DNA of 64,000 nucleotides from Pseudomonadota bacterium. Lineage in GTDB: Bacteria; Myxococcota_A; UBA796; GCA-2862545. Position numbers and translations under genes: made by a program. The notes beneath the pieces were generated by a model. The model saw nothing but the letters and a program-made list of their open reading frames with translations, did no database searches and had not been told where the DNA came from. Below, in pieces: positions 16,244-25,246 of the stretch (position 1 is its first letter; each line of letters starts with the position of its first letter). The stretch is from positions 1 through 64,000 of the forward strand of contig SXOB01000028.1 in NCBI GenBank assembly GCA_005776945.1, read 5' to 3'.

Positions 16244-16513
16244 ATGGCGCTGACCACGGCCGACAAGCAACAGGTGATCGAAGGCTACCGCCGCGGCGAG
16301 GCCGATACGGGCTCGCCCGAGGTGCAGGTCGCCCTGTTGACCACGCGCATCCAATCGCTGACCGAGCACCTCAAGGGCCACGCCAAGGACCATGCGTCCC
16401 GCCGCGGCCTGCTGAAGCTGGTCGGGCAGCGTCGCCGGCTCCTGAGCTGGCTCCAGAAGGCCGAGGCCCCTCGGTACCAGGAGCTGATCGGGCGCCTCGG
16501 GTTGCGCCGCTAA
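16244..16513 (+). CDS. rpsO: 30S ribosomal protein S15
   Basis: 89 residues, the exact family length. Helical protein that binds the 16S rRNA central domain early in 30S assembly. [33 protein letters not shown] contains the DTGSPEVQ motif; [29 protein letters not shown] and YLQ-type end [20 protein letters not shown] complete it. AGGAG six bases before ATG 16244. Followed by pnp, the classic arrangement in which S15 and PNPase share control. Confidence 0.98.
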   Translation: MALTTADKQQVIEGYRRGEADTGSPEVQVALLTTRIQSLTEHLKGHAKDHASRRGLLKLVGQRRRLLSWLQKAEAPRYQELIGRLGLRR

Positions 16514-16519
16514 CGGCTT

Positions 16520-16550
16520 CGCCCTCGTTCTTTTCACTGTGACGGGGGCG
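16520..16550 (+). terminator. Hairpin in the rpsO-pnp gap
   Basis: CGCCCTCGT and ACGGGGGCG pair over nine bases with one G:U, around a 13-base loop that includes TTCTTTT, then TTTGG. It may end or attenuate the rpsO mRNA, or act as an RNase III-type processing hairpin ahead of pnp as in E. coli. The short T run makes intrinsic termination doubtful. Confidence 0.35.
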
Positions 16551-16751
16551 TTTGGTCCCCGAAGCTCAACCCCCGCAATCGCGCGCGCGGGGCCTTCCCA
16601 GGTCTTCGTGCCGGCACCAGGCGACTGGTTCCTGCTCGAGGGTCTGTGAAGACCACGCTCGGAAACGAAGGCGTCTCCGGGTGTGCGACCCCCTAGGCAG
16701 GGCGTCGCCGCACGGTTGCGGACACCGGGCCCATGGGCCCCTGGAGTCCAC

Positions 16752-18860
16752 TTGACCACACTGCACTCGAGCTCCGTCGAAATCGACGGCCGGCTCATCA
16801 CCTTCGAAACAGGCAAGTATGCCCGTCAGGCCAGCGGCGCGGTCGTCGCCCGCTGCGGCGGCACGATGGTGCTTGTCACCTGCGTCTGCGGCGACACGCC
16901 GACGACGTTCGACTTCCTCCCGCTCACCGTCGACTACATGGACCGCAACGGCGCCCATGGCTCGATTCCCGGCGGCTTCCTCAAGCGCGAAGGCCGCAGT
17001 TCGGAGCGCGAGACGCTCATCAGCCGCCTCATCGACCGCCCGGTCCGGCCGATGTTTCCGAAGCACTTCCGCAATGAGACCCAGATCATCGCGACCGTGT
17101 TGTCCTTCGACCGGGACACCGAGTCCGACTGGTTGAGCCTCTGCGGGGCCGCCGCGGCGGTGCACGTCTCGAACGCGCCGATGGTGGAGCCGATCGCCGG
17201 CGTCCGCGTCTGCAAGGTCGACGGCACGTACCGCATCAACCCGTCGATGGCCGAGCGCGACCGCGCCAGCATCAACCTCGTCGTCGCCGGCACCCGCACC
17301 GCCATCACGATGGTGGAAGGTGGAGCCAGCGAGGCGACCGAAGCCGAGATGCTCGAGGTCTTCGATCTGGCCCAGGCCGCGATCGGCAAGATCTGTGACG
17401 CCTTGGACGAGCTGCGCGCCAAGGCCGGCAAGGCCAAGCTCGACGTCGGTCCGGCTCCGGAGATCGACGCCGGCGTGAAGGCCTTCCTGGCCGAGCACGG
17501 TACGGCCGCTCTCAACGCCGCGCTCGCCGTCCCCGGCAAGCACGAGCGTCGTCAGGCCATCGAGAACGCGCGCAGCGAGATCATCGCCAAGCTCGTGGCC
17601 GCCGACTCCGCCGAAGAGGCCGCCCGCAAGACGGCCGACGCCAAGATCGGCTGGGAGAAGCTCGCCAAGAAGTGCATGCGGAACACGGTCCTCGACTCCC
17701 GCAAGCGCCTGGACGGCCGGGCCCCCGACGCGATTCGCGGCATCTGGTGCGAAGTCGGCGTCGCCGAACGCGCCCACGGCTCAGGCGTGTTTACGCGCGG
17801 CGAGACCCAGGCCTTCGTCACCGTCGCCCTCGGCACGGACATGGACGGTCAGCGCATGGAGCTGCCGACCGGCAAGTTCGAGCGCCGCTGGATGTTGACC
17901 TACAACTTCCCGCCGTTCTGCACCGGTGAGGCCCGCCCGCTCCGCGCGCCAAAGCGCCGCGAGATCGGCCACGGCGCGCTCGCCCACCGCGCGATGGAAG
18001 CGGTGATGCCGCCCCGCGACAAGTTCCCTTACGTCGTGCGGAGCACGTCGGAAGTCCTCGAGAGCAACGGCTCGTCGTCGATGGCCACGGTCTGCGGCAG
18101 CACACTTGCGCTGCTCGACGCCGGCGTGCCGATTTCGGCGCCGGTTGCGGGCATCGCGATGGGCCTCATCACGGAAGGCGACCGCTTCGCGGTGTTGTCC
18201 GACATCCTTGGCGATGAGTACCACATAGGCGAAATGGACTTCAAGGTCACCGGGACCACGAAGGGCATCACGGCCTTCCAGATGGACGTCAAGATTCAGG
18301 GCCTGAACCGTGAAATCATGGCGGTCGCGTTGGAGCAGGCGCGCGCCGGTCGCGTCCATATCCTCGGTGAAATGGCCAAGACGATCGAAGGCCCCCGTAC
18401 CGAACTCTCGCAGTACGCGCCGCGGATCACGACGCTGCACATCAAGCCGGACAAGATCCGCGAGCTCATCGGCCCCGGCGGCAAGATGATCCGCTCGATC
18501 CAGGACACCTGCGAAGTCAAGATCACGGTCGAGGACTCCGGCAAAGTGGAAATCGCTTCGTCGGACCCCGAGAACACGAACAAGGCGCTGCAGATGATCC
18601 GCGAGCTGACTCAGGAGGCCGAAATCGGCGCCCTGTACGTCGGCGTCGTCAAGCGCATCACGGACTTCGGTGCCTTCGTCGAGATCTTCCCCGGAACCGA
18701 TGGCCTCATCCACATCAGCCATCTCGCTCACGAGCGCGTGAACAAGGTGACCGACGTCTTGGGCGAAGGTGACGAAGTGCTCGTGCGCGTCATCGACATC
18801 GACCGCGCCGGAAAGATCCGCCTTTCCCGCAAGGAAGCGCTCGACAGCGTCGGCGCCTGA
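16752..18860 (+). CDS. pnp: Polyribonucleotide nucleotidyltransferase (PNPase)
   Basis: Phosphorolytic 3'-5' exoribonuclease and degradosome component. 702 residues from TTG 16752, picked because GGAG lies seven bases upstream and LHSSSVEIDGRLITFETGKYARQ matches the family start. Two RNase PH domains (first about 1-220, second about 310-550, with SNGSSSMATVCGSTLALLDAG and DFKVTGTTKGITAFQMDVKI holding the catalytic acids), a KH domain (IRELIGPGGKMIRSIQ, about 575) and an S1 domain (GALYVGVVKRITDFGAFVEI, about 625-695). Complete and normal in length. Confidence 0.97.
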   Translation: MTTLHSSSVEIDGRLITFETGKYARQASGAVVARCGGTMVLVTCVCGDTPTTFDFLPLTVDYMDRNGAHGSIPGGFLKREGRSSERETLISRLIDRPVRPMFPKHFRNETQIIATVLSFDRDTESDWLSLCGAAAAVHVSNAPMVEPIAGVRVCKVDGTYRINPSMAERDRASINLVVAGTRTAITMVEGGASEATEAEMLEVFDLAQAAIGKICDALDELRAKAGKAKLDVGPAPEIDAGVKAFLAEHGTAALNAALAVPGKHERRQAIENARSEIIAKLVAADSAEEAARKTADAKIGWEKLAKKCMRNTVLDSRKRLDGRAPDAIRGIWCEVGVAERAHGSGVFTRGETQAFVTVALGTDMDGQRMELPTGKFERRWMLTYNFPPFCTGEARPLRAPKRREIGHGALAHRAMEAVMPPRDKFPYVVRSTSEVLESNGSSSMATVCGSTLALLDAGVPISAPVAGIAMGLITEGDRFAVLSDILGDEYHIGEMDFKVTGTTKGITAFQMDVKIQGLNREIMAVALEQARAGRVHILGEMAKTIEGPRTELSQYAPRITTLHIKPDKIRELIGPGGKMIRSIQDTCEVKITVEDSGKVEIASSDPENTNKALQMIRELTQEAEIGALYVGVVKRITDFGAFVEIFPGTDGLIHISHLAHERVNKVTDVLGEGDEVLVRVIDIDRAGKIRLSRKEALDSVGA

Positions 18861-18867
18861 GTCGTCG

Positions 18868-18895
18868 GCGCCGCCGGGGGCAACTCCGGCGGCGT
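18868..18895 (+). terminator. Likely pnp terminator hairpin
   Basis: CGCCGCCGG and CCGGCGGCG form a perfect nine-base stem with an eight-base loop, beginning eight bases past the pnp stop. The trailing T run is only TT, so termination may need Rho. The rest of the gap to 19032 is GC-rich with nothing recognisable. Confidence 0.5.
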
Positions 18896-19032
18896 TGGGT
18901 CCGTTCGCGTCGTGGGGTTCGGCGCCCGGCGTCGAAACCGATCGCGGCGGGACGGGGCGCAAGCGTCAGGGATGGGCCGCGGTGCCAGAGTGAGCACATG
19001 GGGCCCGCGGTGCCTCGACGCCGCTTCGGACT

Positions 19033-19473
19033 TCAGCGGCCGGTGGACCCGAAGCCGGCCGCCCCACGCGGGGTTTCGTCCAGCGCCGTCACCTCATCGA
19101 AGGTGGCGCGTACGACGGGCGCCACGATCATCTGGGCGACGCGGTCGCCCCGGTGGACGGTGTGGCTCGACCGGCTGGCGTTGACGAGGAGGACCTGGAT
19201 TTCCCCGCGGTAATCCTCGTCGATCGTGCCGGGTGCGTTGAGAATCGTCAGCCCGTAGCGTGCCGCAAGGCCGCTTCGAGGCCGAATCTGCGCTTCGTGT
19301 CCGGGCGGAACGGCGATGCGGAATCCGCATGGAATCAGCGCACGCTCGCCGGGGCCCAACGTGAGTGGCGATTCGATGGCGGCGCAGAGGTCGGCGCCAG
19401 CGGCACCTGCCGTCGCATAGGTCGGCAGTGGCAGGCCGGCTCCGTGGGGGAGCCGGACGAGTTGGAGCCTCAG
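19033..19473 (-). CDS. dut: dUTP diphosphatase, apparent CTG start
   Basis: Hydrolyses dUTP to dUMP and pyrophosphate, keeping uracil out of DNA and supplying dUMP for dTMP. 146 residues. All five dUTPase motifs are present: AGADL, RSGLA, the [11 protein letters not shown] loop with the catalytic Asp, GDRVAQ, and [10 protein letters not shown] at the C-terminus. No ATG, GTG or TTG gives a family-like N-terminus. CTG at 19473 does ([17 protein letters not shown]), overlaps the preceding stop (CTGA), and has GGGAG eight bases upstream. The enzyme call is firm; the start is inferred. Confidence 0.93.
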   Translation of the reverse strand: MRLQLVRLPHGAGLPLPTYATAGAAGADLCAAIESPLTLGPGERALIPCGFRIAVPPGHEAQIRPRSGLAARYGLTILNAPGTIDEDYRGEIQVLLVNASRSSHTVHRGDRVAQMIVAPVVRATFDEVTALDETPRGAAGFGSTGR

Positions 19474-20096
19474 AACTGTTTCTCCCAGTTGCCGAGGTGG
19501 CAGGCCTCGAAATCGCGGTCCGTGTTGGAGACGGCCAACGTGCCGGACAAGGCGCCGACGCCGTCGATGCGGAACAGGACGGTCGCATCGGACCAGGGCG
19601 TGCCGAGAGCGGGGTCGATCGGGTCTTGGGCGCACGCGCGCAGATCGAGCGGCTGGCCCTCGCCGTAGAAGACGAGGTCGAGGGTAAACGTCTTGACGTT
19701 GATCGCGGGGTCCGTGTAGTCGGAGACGTAGACCTCGACGGGCACGGTGGCGATGGGGTCCATCTCGTAGTCCGACCCGTAGTCGGGGTCGGACGTGCAA
19801 CCGCACGGGGCGGCGGGGTCCACGCCACCGGTGATGATTTGAATCTCCTCCTCGGGGGGGACAGTGATCTTCAGCTGAACCCAGTCGTCGTCGTCGCCGC
19901 ATTGATCGGTGCGCCAGGTGCCGGCGACGTCGCGGAAGTTGACGATGGCGTCCGACAAACCGGCCGGCCACTCGTCCGATGGCACCGACGGCAAGGGCGC
20001 CGTCGTCATCTCGTCACACGGGTCGAGGTCTACGGGGTCCGTGGGGGTGTCGGTTCCCCCGCAGGCCGTCAGCGTCGCCAAGGCGAATCGTACCAT
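19470..20096 (-). CDS. Hypothetical lipoprotein
   Basis: 208 residues from ATG 20096 (GGGGAG five bases upstream). [18 protein letters not shown] is a short lipoprotein signal with Cys 12, followed by Thr/Pro/Asp linker residues. The body is acidic and beta-rich with several cysteines ([26 protein letters not shown]) that may form disulfides. No family recognised. It lies immediately upstream of dut with a four-base overlap, which says more about dense packing than shared function. Confidence 0.7.
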   Translation of the reverse strand: MVRFALATLTACGGTDTPTDPVDLDPCDEMTTAPLPSVPSDEWPAGLSDAIVNFRDVAGTWRTDQCGDDDDWVQLKITVPPEEEIQIITGGVDPAAPCGCTSDPDYGSDYEMDPIATVPVEVYVSDYTDPAINVKTFTLDLVFYGEGQPLDLRACAQDPIDPALGTPWSDATVLFRIDGVGALSGTLAVSNTDRDFEACHLGNWEKQF

Positions 20097-20195
20097 GTGC
20101 GCTCCCCCGCCCATCTATCACCGGGGGACGGCGGGAGGAGGCCATCCCCACGACGCGGGGTTGCGGGACGGCGGGGTGCCGAGTGGCCAACGAAG

Positions 20196-20870
20196 CTACT
20201 GATTCGTCTTGGGCCGAATCCGTCGAAACGGATGCAGGAAGCCCGCCAACGTGTCCGCCGATCGGGTCTGGAACCACACGCGGCCCTTGCCGCGGAATTC
20301 CACGACCAAGCCTTCGCCGCTGAGGAACGTCGACTTCCAGCCGCCCACGCGGGTCACCGACCACGTGAGCGTCGCATCGAAGGCCACGATGTGGCCCGTG
20401 TCTACGCGCCAGACGCCGTCGACCTCGCGCTCCGAGATCGCGCCGTAGGAGCCGAGCCAAAGCGTGCCAGAGCCCGTGGCGCGCAGCATGACGAGGCCTT
20501 CGCCAGAGAAGAATCCTTTGGCCCCCGCCCACTGCGCATCGAGCGAAACCCCGTTCGTCGCCGCGAGAAAACCGCCGCGCTGCACGACCAGCGGCGCTTC
20601 GACGGGGATCGCGACGATGTCGCCGGGCATCGGCGGCGCGAGGTGGAGCGTTTCGTCCGCCCCCTCGGCCGTCCACGTGACCAGAAAGACGGACTCTCCT
20701 GCCAGGGCGCGTTTGGCGGCGCCCAACAGGCCGCCGGGGATGTTCGTCGTAGGCTTGAGGCCCCCCGACATGCCCATCATGGCGCCGGGTTCGGCCTGGA
20801 CCGACTCCCCTTTAGCCATGGCGAATCGCACGGACGCGAAGTCGGGACGGTGGCGGATTTCGCTTTGCAT
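20196..20870 (-). CDS. AIM24/TIGR00266-family protein, copy 1 of 3
   Basis: 224 residues from ATG 20870, with GGGAGG three bases upstream and a one-base overlap (TGATG) with copy 2. The AIM24 fold is a symmetric beta barrel-like domain of uncertain function. Family pattern: VRFAMAKGESVQAEPGAMMGMSGGL, a Gly-rich hydrophobic turn (GGLLGAAKRALAGESVF), then VSLDAQWAGAKGFFSGEGLVMLRATGSGTLWLGSYGAI and VDTGHIVAFDATLTWSVTRVGG, ending GEGLVVEFRGKGRVWFQTRS. Cytoplasmic by lack of a signal. Last of three tandem paralogues. Confidence 0.82.
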   Translation of the reverse strand: MQSEIRHRPDFASVRFAMAKGESVQAEPGAMMGMSGGLKPTTNIPGGLLGAAKRALAGESVFLVTWTAEGADETLHLAPPMPGDIVAIPVEAPLVVQRGGFLAATNGVSLDAQWAGAKGFFSGEGLVMLRATGSGTLWLGSYGAISEREVDGVWRVDTGHIVAFDATLTWSVTRVGGWKSTFLSGEGLVVEFRGKGRVWFQTRSADTLAGFLHPFRRIRPKTNQ

Positions 20871-21562
20871 CAACCCTCCCGCATCGGCAAAAGCGGGCCG
20901 ATCCACTTGCCAAATTGCGTCGCATTGCGCGTTTGAATCCAGAGCCGGCCGCGACCCTTGAACGTCGCCACCAGGCCTTCGCCGCCGAAGAGGAAGGCGA
21001 AGATGCCGCCGCCGACGCTGCCCACGGTAAAGGACAGAGTGTCTTCGAATGCGACGATGTGGCCCGAGTCGACGACGAACTCGCCGTCGATTTCGATGGC
21101 CTTCACCCCGCCGAAGGTGTGAAATACCATGGGCCCTTCCCCGGTCACCTTGAGGAGGATGAGGCCTTCGCCCGCGAAGAAGGACCGCGCGCCGCCCCAG
21201 GAGGCGTCGATGCTGACCGACGGTGCTGCACACACCCAGGCGCCCGCTTGCAGCACGAGGCCACGCGAACCGTCGAGGTTCACGACCTCCATGTCGCCGA
21301 CGTGGGTCGGGGCGAAACACACCGTACCGCCCCGGGACGCCGTGAACGTGTTTCGCAGAAAGGACTCGCCGGCCACCATCCGCTTGAGGCCGCTGAGCAG
21401 CCCACCGATGATTCCCTTGCCGGCCATTCCCGCCGACGTGTCGATGGCGATGTCGCCGTCCATCGAAATCATCGAGCCGGGTTCGCCGACGACGGATTCG
21501 CCAGCTTCGAGGGAGACGACCGCCAGGGAATAGGCGGGCCTGTGTTGAATTTCGATGTTCAT
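20870..21562 (-). CDS. AIM24/TIGR00266-family protein, copy 2 of 3
   Basis: 230 residues from ATG 21562 (MNIEIQHRPAYSLAVVSLEAGESVV); the copy 3 stop is two bases upstream. Same architecture as its neighbours: EPGSMISMDGDIAID, a Gly-rich hydrophobic loop (GIIGGLLSGLKRMVAGESFL), TFTASRGG, SIDASWGGARSFFAGEGLILLKVTGEGP, VDSGHIVAFEDTLSFTVGSVGG and EGLVATFKGRGRLWIQTRN. It is the closest of the three to the ordinary TIGR00266 form. Function unknown; relatives elsewhere are sometimes near tellurium-resistance (TerD) genes, but none are seen here. Confidence 0.84.
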   Translation of the reverse strand: MNIEIQHRPAYSLAVVSLEAGESVVGEPGSMISMDGDIAIDTSAGMAGKGIIGGLLSGLKRMVAGESFLRNTFTASRGGTVCFAPTHVGDMEVVNLDGSRGLVLQAGAWVCAAPSVSIDASWGGARSFFAGEGLILLKVTGEGPMVFHTFGGVKAIEIDGEFVVDSGHIVAFEDTLSFTVGSVGGGIFAFLFGGEGLVATFKGRGRLWIQTRNATQFGKWIGPLLPMREG

Positions 21563-21564
21563 GG

Positions 21565-22260
21565 TCAGCCCGGGAGCAGGGGCGAAATCCACCCGATGAG
21601 GGCGGACGTGTTGCGCGTTTGCATCCAGACGGTTCCGCGCCCGGAAAACTCCAGGACGAGGCCCTCACCGGACGTGATCGAAGACACCCAGCCGCCCGCC
21701 TTGCGGATCGTGTAGGTCAGGGGCCCCTGCCACGCGACGACGTGGCCGGAGTCGACCGCGAACCTACCGTCGACCTCCACGCGCTCGATGGCGCCGTAGG
21801 CGTTGACCAGGATTTCGCCCGGCCCTTCGCATCGGACGAAGAAGGGGCTCTCGCGGGCAAACAGGGCGGCGAATCCGCCCCACTGCAGGCTGAGCGAGAC
21901 GCTCGTCGACCCACCGAGCCACGAGCCCGCTTGGACCGTGATCGCCTCGGAAGCGGCCAGGGGGACGGAGACGATGTCACCGACCATCGACGGGGCCAAG
22001 AAGACGCGTTGGCCGTCGGCGATGGCCGTGAAGTGGTTCACGAAGATCGTCTCGTTCGCAAGCCACTTCCGGATGAGCGCGACGACGAACGCGCGAAGCC
22101 CTGCGAAAACGCCGGCGCCGGCACCGTGAAAGGTCGGGGCGACCCCGATGCCCTTGTCCATCGCGACCATGGCGCCCGACTCGGCGACAAGGGTTTCGCC
22201 TCGCCGAAGCACGACTTCGGCCAACGTATAGGAAGGCTGGCCTGAGAGTTGGATGTCCAC
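21565..22260 (-). CDS. AIM24/TIGR00266-family protein, copy 3 of 3
   Basis: 231 residues from GTG 22260 (GAGG five bases upstream), first gene of the array in transcription order. VDIQLSGQPSYTLAEVVLRRGETLVAESGAMVAMDKGI is the family start, with Glu-Ser-Gly where the others have Glu-Pro-Gly. Its central loop is longer and more hydrophobic (GVFAGLRAFVVALIRKWLANETIFV). It ends with SGEGLVLEFSGRGTVWMQTRNTSALIGWISPLLPG. The clearest divergence of the three, suggesting a different partner or site. Confidence 0.8.
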   Translation of the reverse strand: MDIQLSGQPSYTLAEVVLRRGETLVAESGAMVAMDKGIGVAPTFHGAGAGVFAGLRAFVVALIRKWLANETIFVNHFTAIADGQRVFLAPSMVGDIVSVPLAASEAITVQAGSWLGGSTSVSLSLQWGGFAALFARESPFFVRCEGPGEILVNAYGAIERVEVDGRFAVDSGHVVAWQGPLTYTIRKAGGWVSSITSGEGLVLEFSGRGTVWMQTRNTSALIGWISPLLPG

Positions 22261-22283
22261 GTCCGCCTCGACTGTGGCGCACG

Positions 22284-23939
22284 CTATCGTGTCGGGCCCT
22301 TCCGGGCCGCCAGGCGCCACAGGACCGCGCCCGGGGCCCGCACCGTGGTCGTCAGTCGCACCGCCTCTTGCCAGAGGCCGTAACGGGGACTGAGGACCCC
22401 TTGGACGTGCTCCACCCGCCAGTTGCCGGTCAACGTCGCCCCGGGTTCGCCGTCCCGCAAAAGGCGTCCGCGGTCGTAGGCGACGCCGGGCGCCAGCCAT
22501 AGTGCGACGTCGACGTCTACACCCGCGCGGCCGTCGACCTTGTCTTCGACGCTCACGGCGGTCGACGTGACGCGGAAACGGCGCTCGAAGGTCCAGGGCG
22601 CACGTTGCCACGTGAGCACGTCCTCACGCGGCGTCGAGCGGAATCGTGCCCGCGGGGCGTGTCCCGACCAGGCAAAGGGCCCGTCGGGGCGTCGATCCCA
22701 GACCCCGGGCGGCACGATCGTACTGTGCGCGTAGGGCAGGCGCTGCAGGTCGCGTCGCGGGTCCGCGTAGCCCCCTGTGCCGAGTGACCCCACGAGTGGG
22801 CGGTCTCCCAGCGTGACCCAGACGGCGCCGGCGTCGTGATGGGCATGGGCGGCGAAGGGTGCGAGGCCGGGGGCACCCAATGAAGCGAAAACGCGCACAG
22901 GGCCGTTGCCGAGCACCCCGATGCCCGCGTGAGGGAAGGTGCGGGCGGGGCGCCGCCAGGTGGGTCCATCGGGGGCGCCGACGAGGGACGCGCGCAGGTC
23001 GTGCCGCCACGTCGGCGGCGCTGGCCTACCTGCACGACGGAGGATGGCGCCTGCAACGGAGGTGGTGACGGGTCCGGGCAGCAGCGACCCGTCGTCGTCG
23101 TCCCCCCAGCCCGTGAGGCCGTCGATGGACGCCAGAAATTCGGCGCCTCGGAGCAGGGCGCTGGCGCCGTCGTCGTCGAGAGGGTCGGCGAGGTCGGCGA
23201 GGAGAGCGGCCTCGAGGGTGAGGGCCAGGTAGGCCTGGGAGGCCTCGGCCGGGCCGCCGTCGGGCAACACGAGGGCGGAGAGGGCGATGGAGAGGCGCGC
23301 GTGCCCCAGCCGTCGCCAGGTGGGGGCATCGGGCCAGTCGTGGAGGAGACGGGCAAGGAGGACCAACACGCCCGCTTCGATGGCCGTGTGGTTGCCGAGG
23401 CTGGTGCCCTGCGACGGATGGGCCGCGAGGTGGGCGGCATGGTCCGCGAGCGCCGGGGTGAGGTCGGTCGCGCCCGTCGCCGCCGCGATGAGAGCCAGGC
23501 TCACAGCCCGTGCGGCCACATCGGCCGCGAAGGCCCAAGCGAGGCCGCGGCGGACGGTGCTGGCGGCGAGGAAGTCGCACGCATCGTGGAGGGCGACGTC
23601 GCGGGTCGACGGGTCCAGCGCGTCCACGGCCAAATGACGGAGTTGGAGCCAGGTCCATGTGGGTTTGGGGTCACCTTTCAGCTGACGCCAGTCGCCCGGC
23701 AGCGGCCTCCCCGTGTGAGGATCGATGAACCAGCCACGTCGCTCGGTACGGTCGACGCCGAGGACGCGCCATGGACCACCTGGCGCCGAGACGTTGGGTA
23801 AGGGGCAAGGCCAAACCACCGGCCGTTGCGGGCCCGGCCGTGCCTTGGCGGGAGGGCCAAGCTCACGCAGGGCGTCCAGCGCCCGCCGAGGCCATTCGGC
23901 CAGCGGCTCACGGCGCAGGCGCGCCCAAGGGATGATCAT
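22284..23939 (-). CDS. Heparinase II/III-like polysaccharide lyase family protein
   Basis: 551 residues from ATG 23939 (MIIPWARLRREPLAEWPRRAL), ATGA-coupled to ugd. The N-terminal two thirds is an Ala/Leu-rich helical toroid (WLQLRHLAVDALDPSTRDVALHD, GTSLGNHTAIEAGVLVLL with the Asn-His pair). The C-terminal heparinase II/III domain has APFAAHAHHDAGAVWVTLGDRPLVGSLGTGGY and YAHSTIVPPGVWDRR. Members cleave uronic-acid polysaccharides by beta elimination. No signal peptide is visible. Directly behind UDP-sugar dehydrogenases, it may trim or control a uronate-containing polymer. Confidence 0.8.
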   Translation of the reverse strand: MIIPWARLRREPLAEWPRRALDALRELGPPAKARPGPQRPVVWPCPLPNVSAPGGPWRVLGVDRTERRGWFIDPHTGRPLPGDWRQLKGDPKPTWTWLQLRHLAVDALDPSTRDVALHDACDFLAASTVRRGLAWAFAADVAARAVSLALIAAATGATDLTPALADHAAHLAAHPSQGTSLGNHTAIEAGVLVLLARLLHDWPDAPTWRRLGHARLSIALSALVLPDGGPAEASQAYLALTLEAALLADLADPLDDDGASALLRGAEFLASIDGLTGWGDDDDGSLLPGPVTTSVAGAILRRAGRPAPPTWRHDLRASLVGAPDGPTWRRPARTFPHAGIGVLGNGPVRVFASLGAPGLAPFAAHAHHDAGAVWVTLGDRPLVGSLGTGGYADPRRDLQRLPYAHSTIVPPGVWDRRPDGPFAWSGHAPRARFRSTPREDVLTWQRAPWTFERRFRVTSTAVSVEDKVDGRAGVDVDVALWLAPGVAYDRGRLLRDGEPGATLTGNWRVEHVQGVLSPRYGLWQEAVRLTTTVRAPGAVLWRLAARKGPTR

Positions 23940-25246
23940 CCGACGGTCGGGCGGCCGATGGAGACGTAGGTGAGGCCGGTCCCCTCGAAGATCTTGCGGT
24001 CGTAGAGGTTTCGGCCGTCCACGATCAAACGTTGCCGCAGCTGGCCCGCGAGCCGGTCCAGGTCGGGCATGCGGTAGTCGGCCCATTCGGTCGCGATGAG
24101 CAGGGCGTCGGCGCTATCGGTGGCGACGTAGGGGTCGTCGCACCATGTCACGCGGTCGCCGAGGACGACGGCGGCCGTCTCGCGGGCCTTTGGGTCGTGG
24201 ACACGGACGGTTGCGCCGGCTGTGAGGAGGTGCTCACACAGGGTGATTGCGGCGCTGTCGCGCACGTCGTCGGTGCGGGCCTTGAAGGCGAGGCCCCAGA
24301 CGGCGACGGTGCGGCCCCGGGCGTCGCCGCCAAGGCCGGCCACGAGGCGGTGGAACAACCGCTCGCGCTGGGCGCGGTTGGCCTCTTGGACGGCCTCGAC
24401 GATCGTCTGCGGCATGCCCACGTCGCGCCCCATCGTGGAAAGCGCGGCGACGTCTTTGGGGAAACACGAGCCGCCGTAGCCCAAGCTGGCGTAGAGGAAA
24501 TCGGGGCCGATCCGGCGATCGGTGCCCATGCCCTGGCGGACAAGGCCGATGTCGGCGCCGTAATGTTCGCAGAGTCGCGACAATTCGTTCATGAAGGAAA
24601 TGCGCGTCGCCAACATCGCATTCGCGGCGTACTTCGTGAGCTCAGCGCTCGGCGGATCCATGGCGATGAGCCGGTCCCGCTGGACCATGAACGGCGCATA
24701 CATGCGGCGGAGGACGTCGAGGGCGTGGTCGCTGCTCACGCCGACGATGACGCGGTCCGGCTTTTTGAAATCGTCGACGGCCGCCCCCTCCTTGAGGAAT
24801 TCCGGATTGCTCGCCACCTCGAACGGGACGCGCGCATGCCCGGCGATCCGCTGCCGGACGCGCTCGCTCGTCCCGACTGGGACGGTCGATTTCGTGGCGA
24901 TGACGGCTTGGCAGGTCAGGCTGCGACCGATGGCCTCCGCTGCGCTGTCGATTTGGCGCATGTCGACGGAGCCGTCCGGCATCGACGGGGTGCCCACCGC
25001 GAGCAAGACGACTTCAGCGCCGTCGACCCCTTCCGCGGTGTCCGTCGTCGCCCGAAGGCGGCCAGAATCGAGCCCGTTGCGCAGCACTTCGGCCAGGCCG
25101 GGCTCGTAGATGGGCGGAACCCCCCGGCGGATCATGTCCACGCGGTGGGCGTCGCGGTCGATCATCGTGACGTGGTTGCCCGCTTCGGCGAGGCAGGCGC
25201 CAGCGACGAGACCCACGTAGCCGGACCCGAGCACGGCGATTTTCAT
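23936..25246 (-). CDS. ugd: UDP-glucose 6-dehydrogenase
   Basis: Two-step NAD oxidation of UDP-glucose to UDP-glucuronate. 436 residues from ATG 25246 (AAGGA seven bases upstream; ATGA overlap with wecB). MKIAVLGSGYVGLVAGACLAEAG binds NAD; ATKSTVPVGTSERVR, SNPEFLKEGAAVDDFKKPDRVIVG and the catalytic cysteine in YGGSCFPKDVAAL are diagnostic. The C-terminal third (VWGLAFKARTDDVRDSAAI) binds UDP. Could also act on related UDP sugars, but the SNPEFLKEG context fits UDP-glucose best. Confidence 0.93.
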   Translation of the reverse strand: MKIAVLGSGYVGLVAGACLAEAGNHVTMIDRDAHRVDMIRRGVPPIYEPGLAEVLRNGLDSGRLRATTDTAEGVDGAEVVLLAVGTPSMPDGSVDMRQIDSAAEAIGRSLTCQAVIATKSTVPVGTSERVRQRIAGHARVPFEVASNPEFLKEGAAVDDFKKPDRVIVGVSSDHALDVLRRMYAPFMVQRDRLIAMDPPSAELTKYAANAMLATRISFMNELSRLCEHYGADIGLVRQGMGTDRRIGPDFLYASLGYGGSCFPKDVAALSTMGRDVGMPQTIVEAVQEANRAQRERLFHRLVAGLGGDARGRTVAVWGLAFKARTDDVRDSAAITLCEHLLTAGATVRVHDPKARETAAVVLGDRVTWCDDPYVATDSADALLIATEWADYRMPDLDRLAGQLRQRLIVDGRNLYDRKIFEGTGLTYVSIGRPTVG

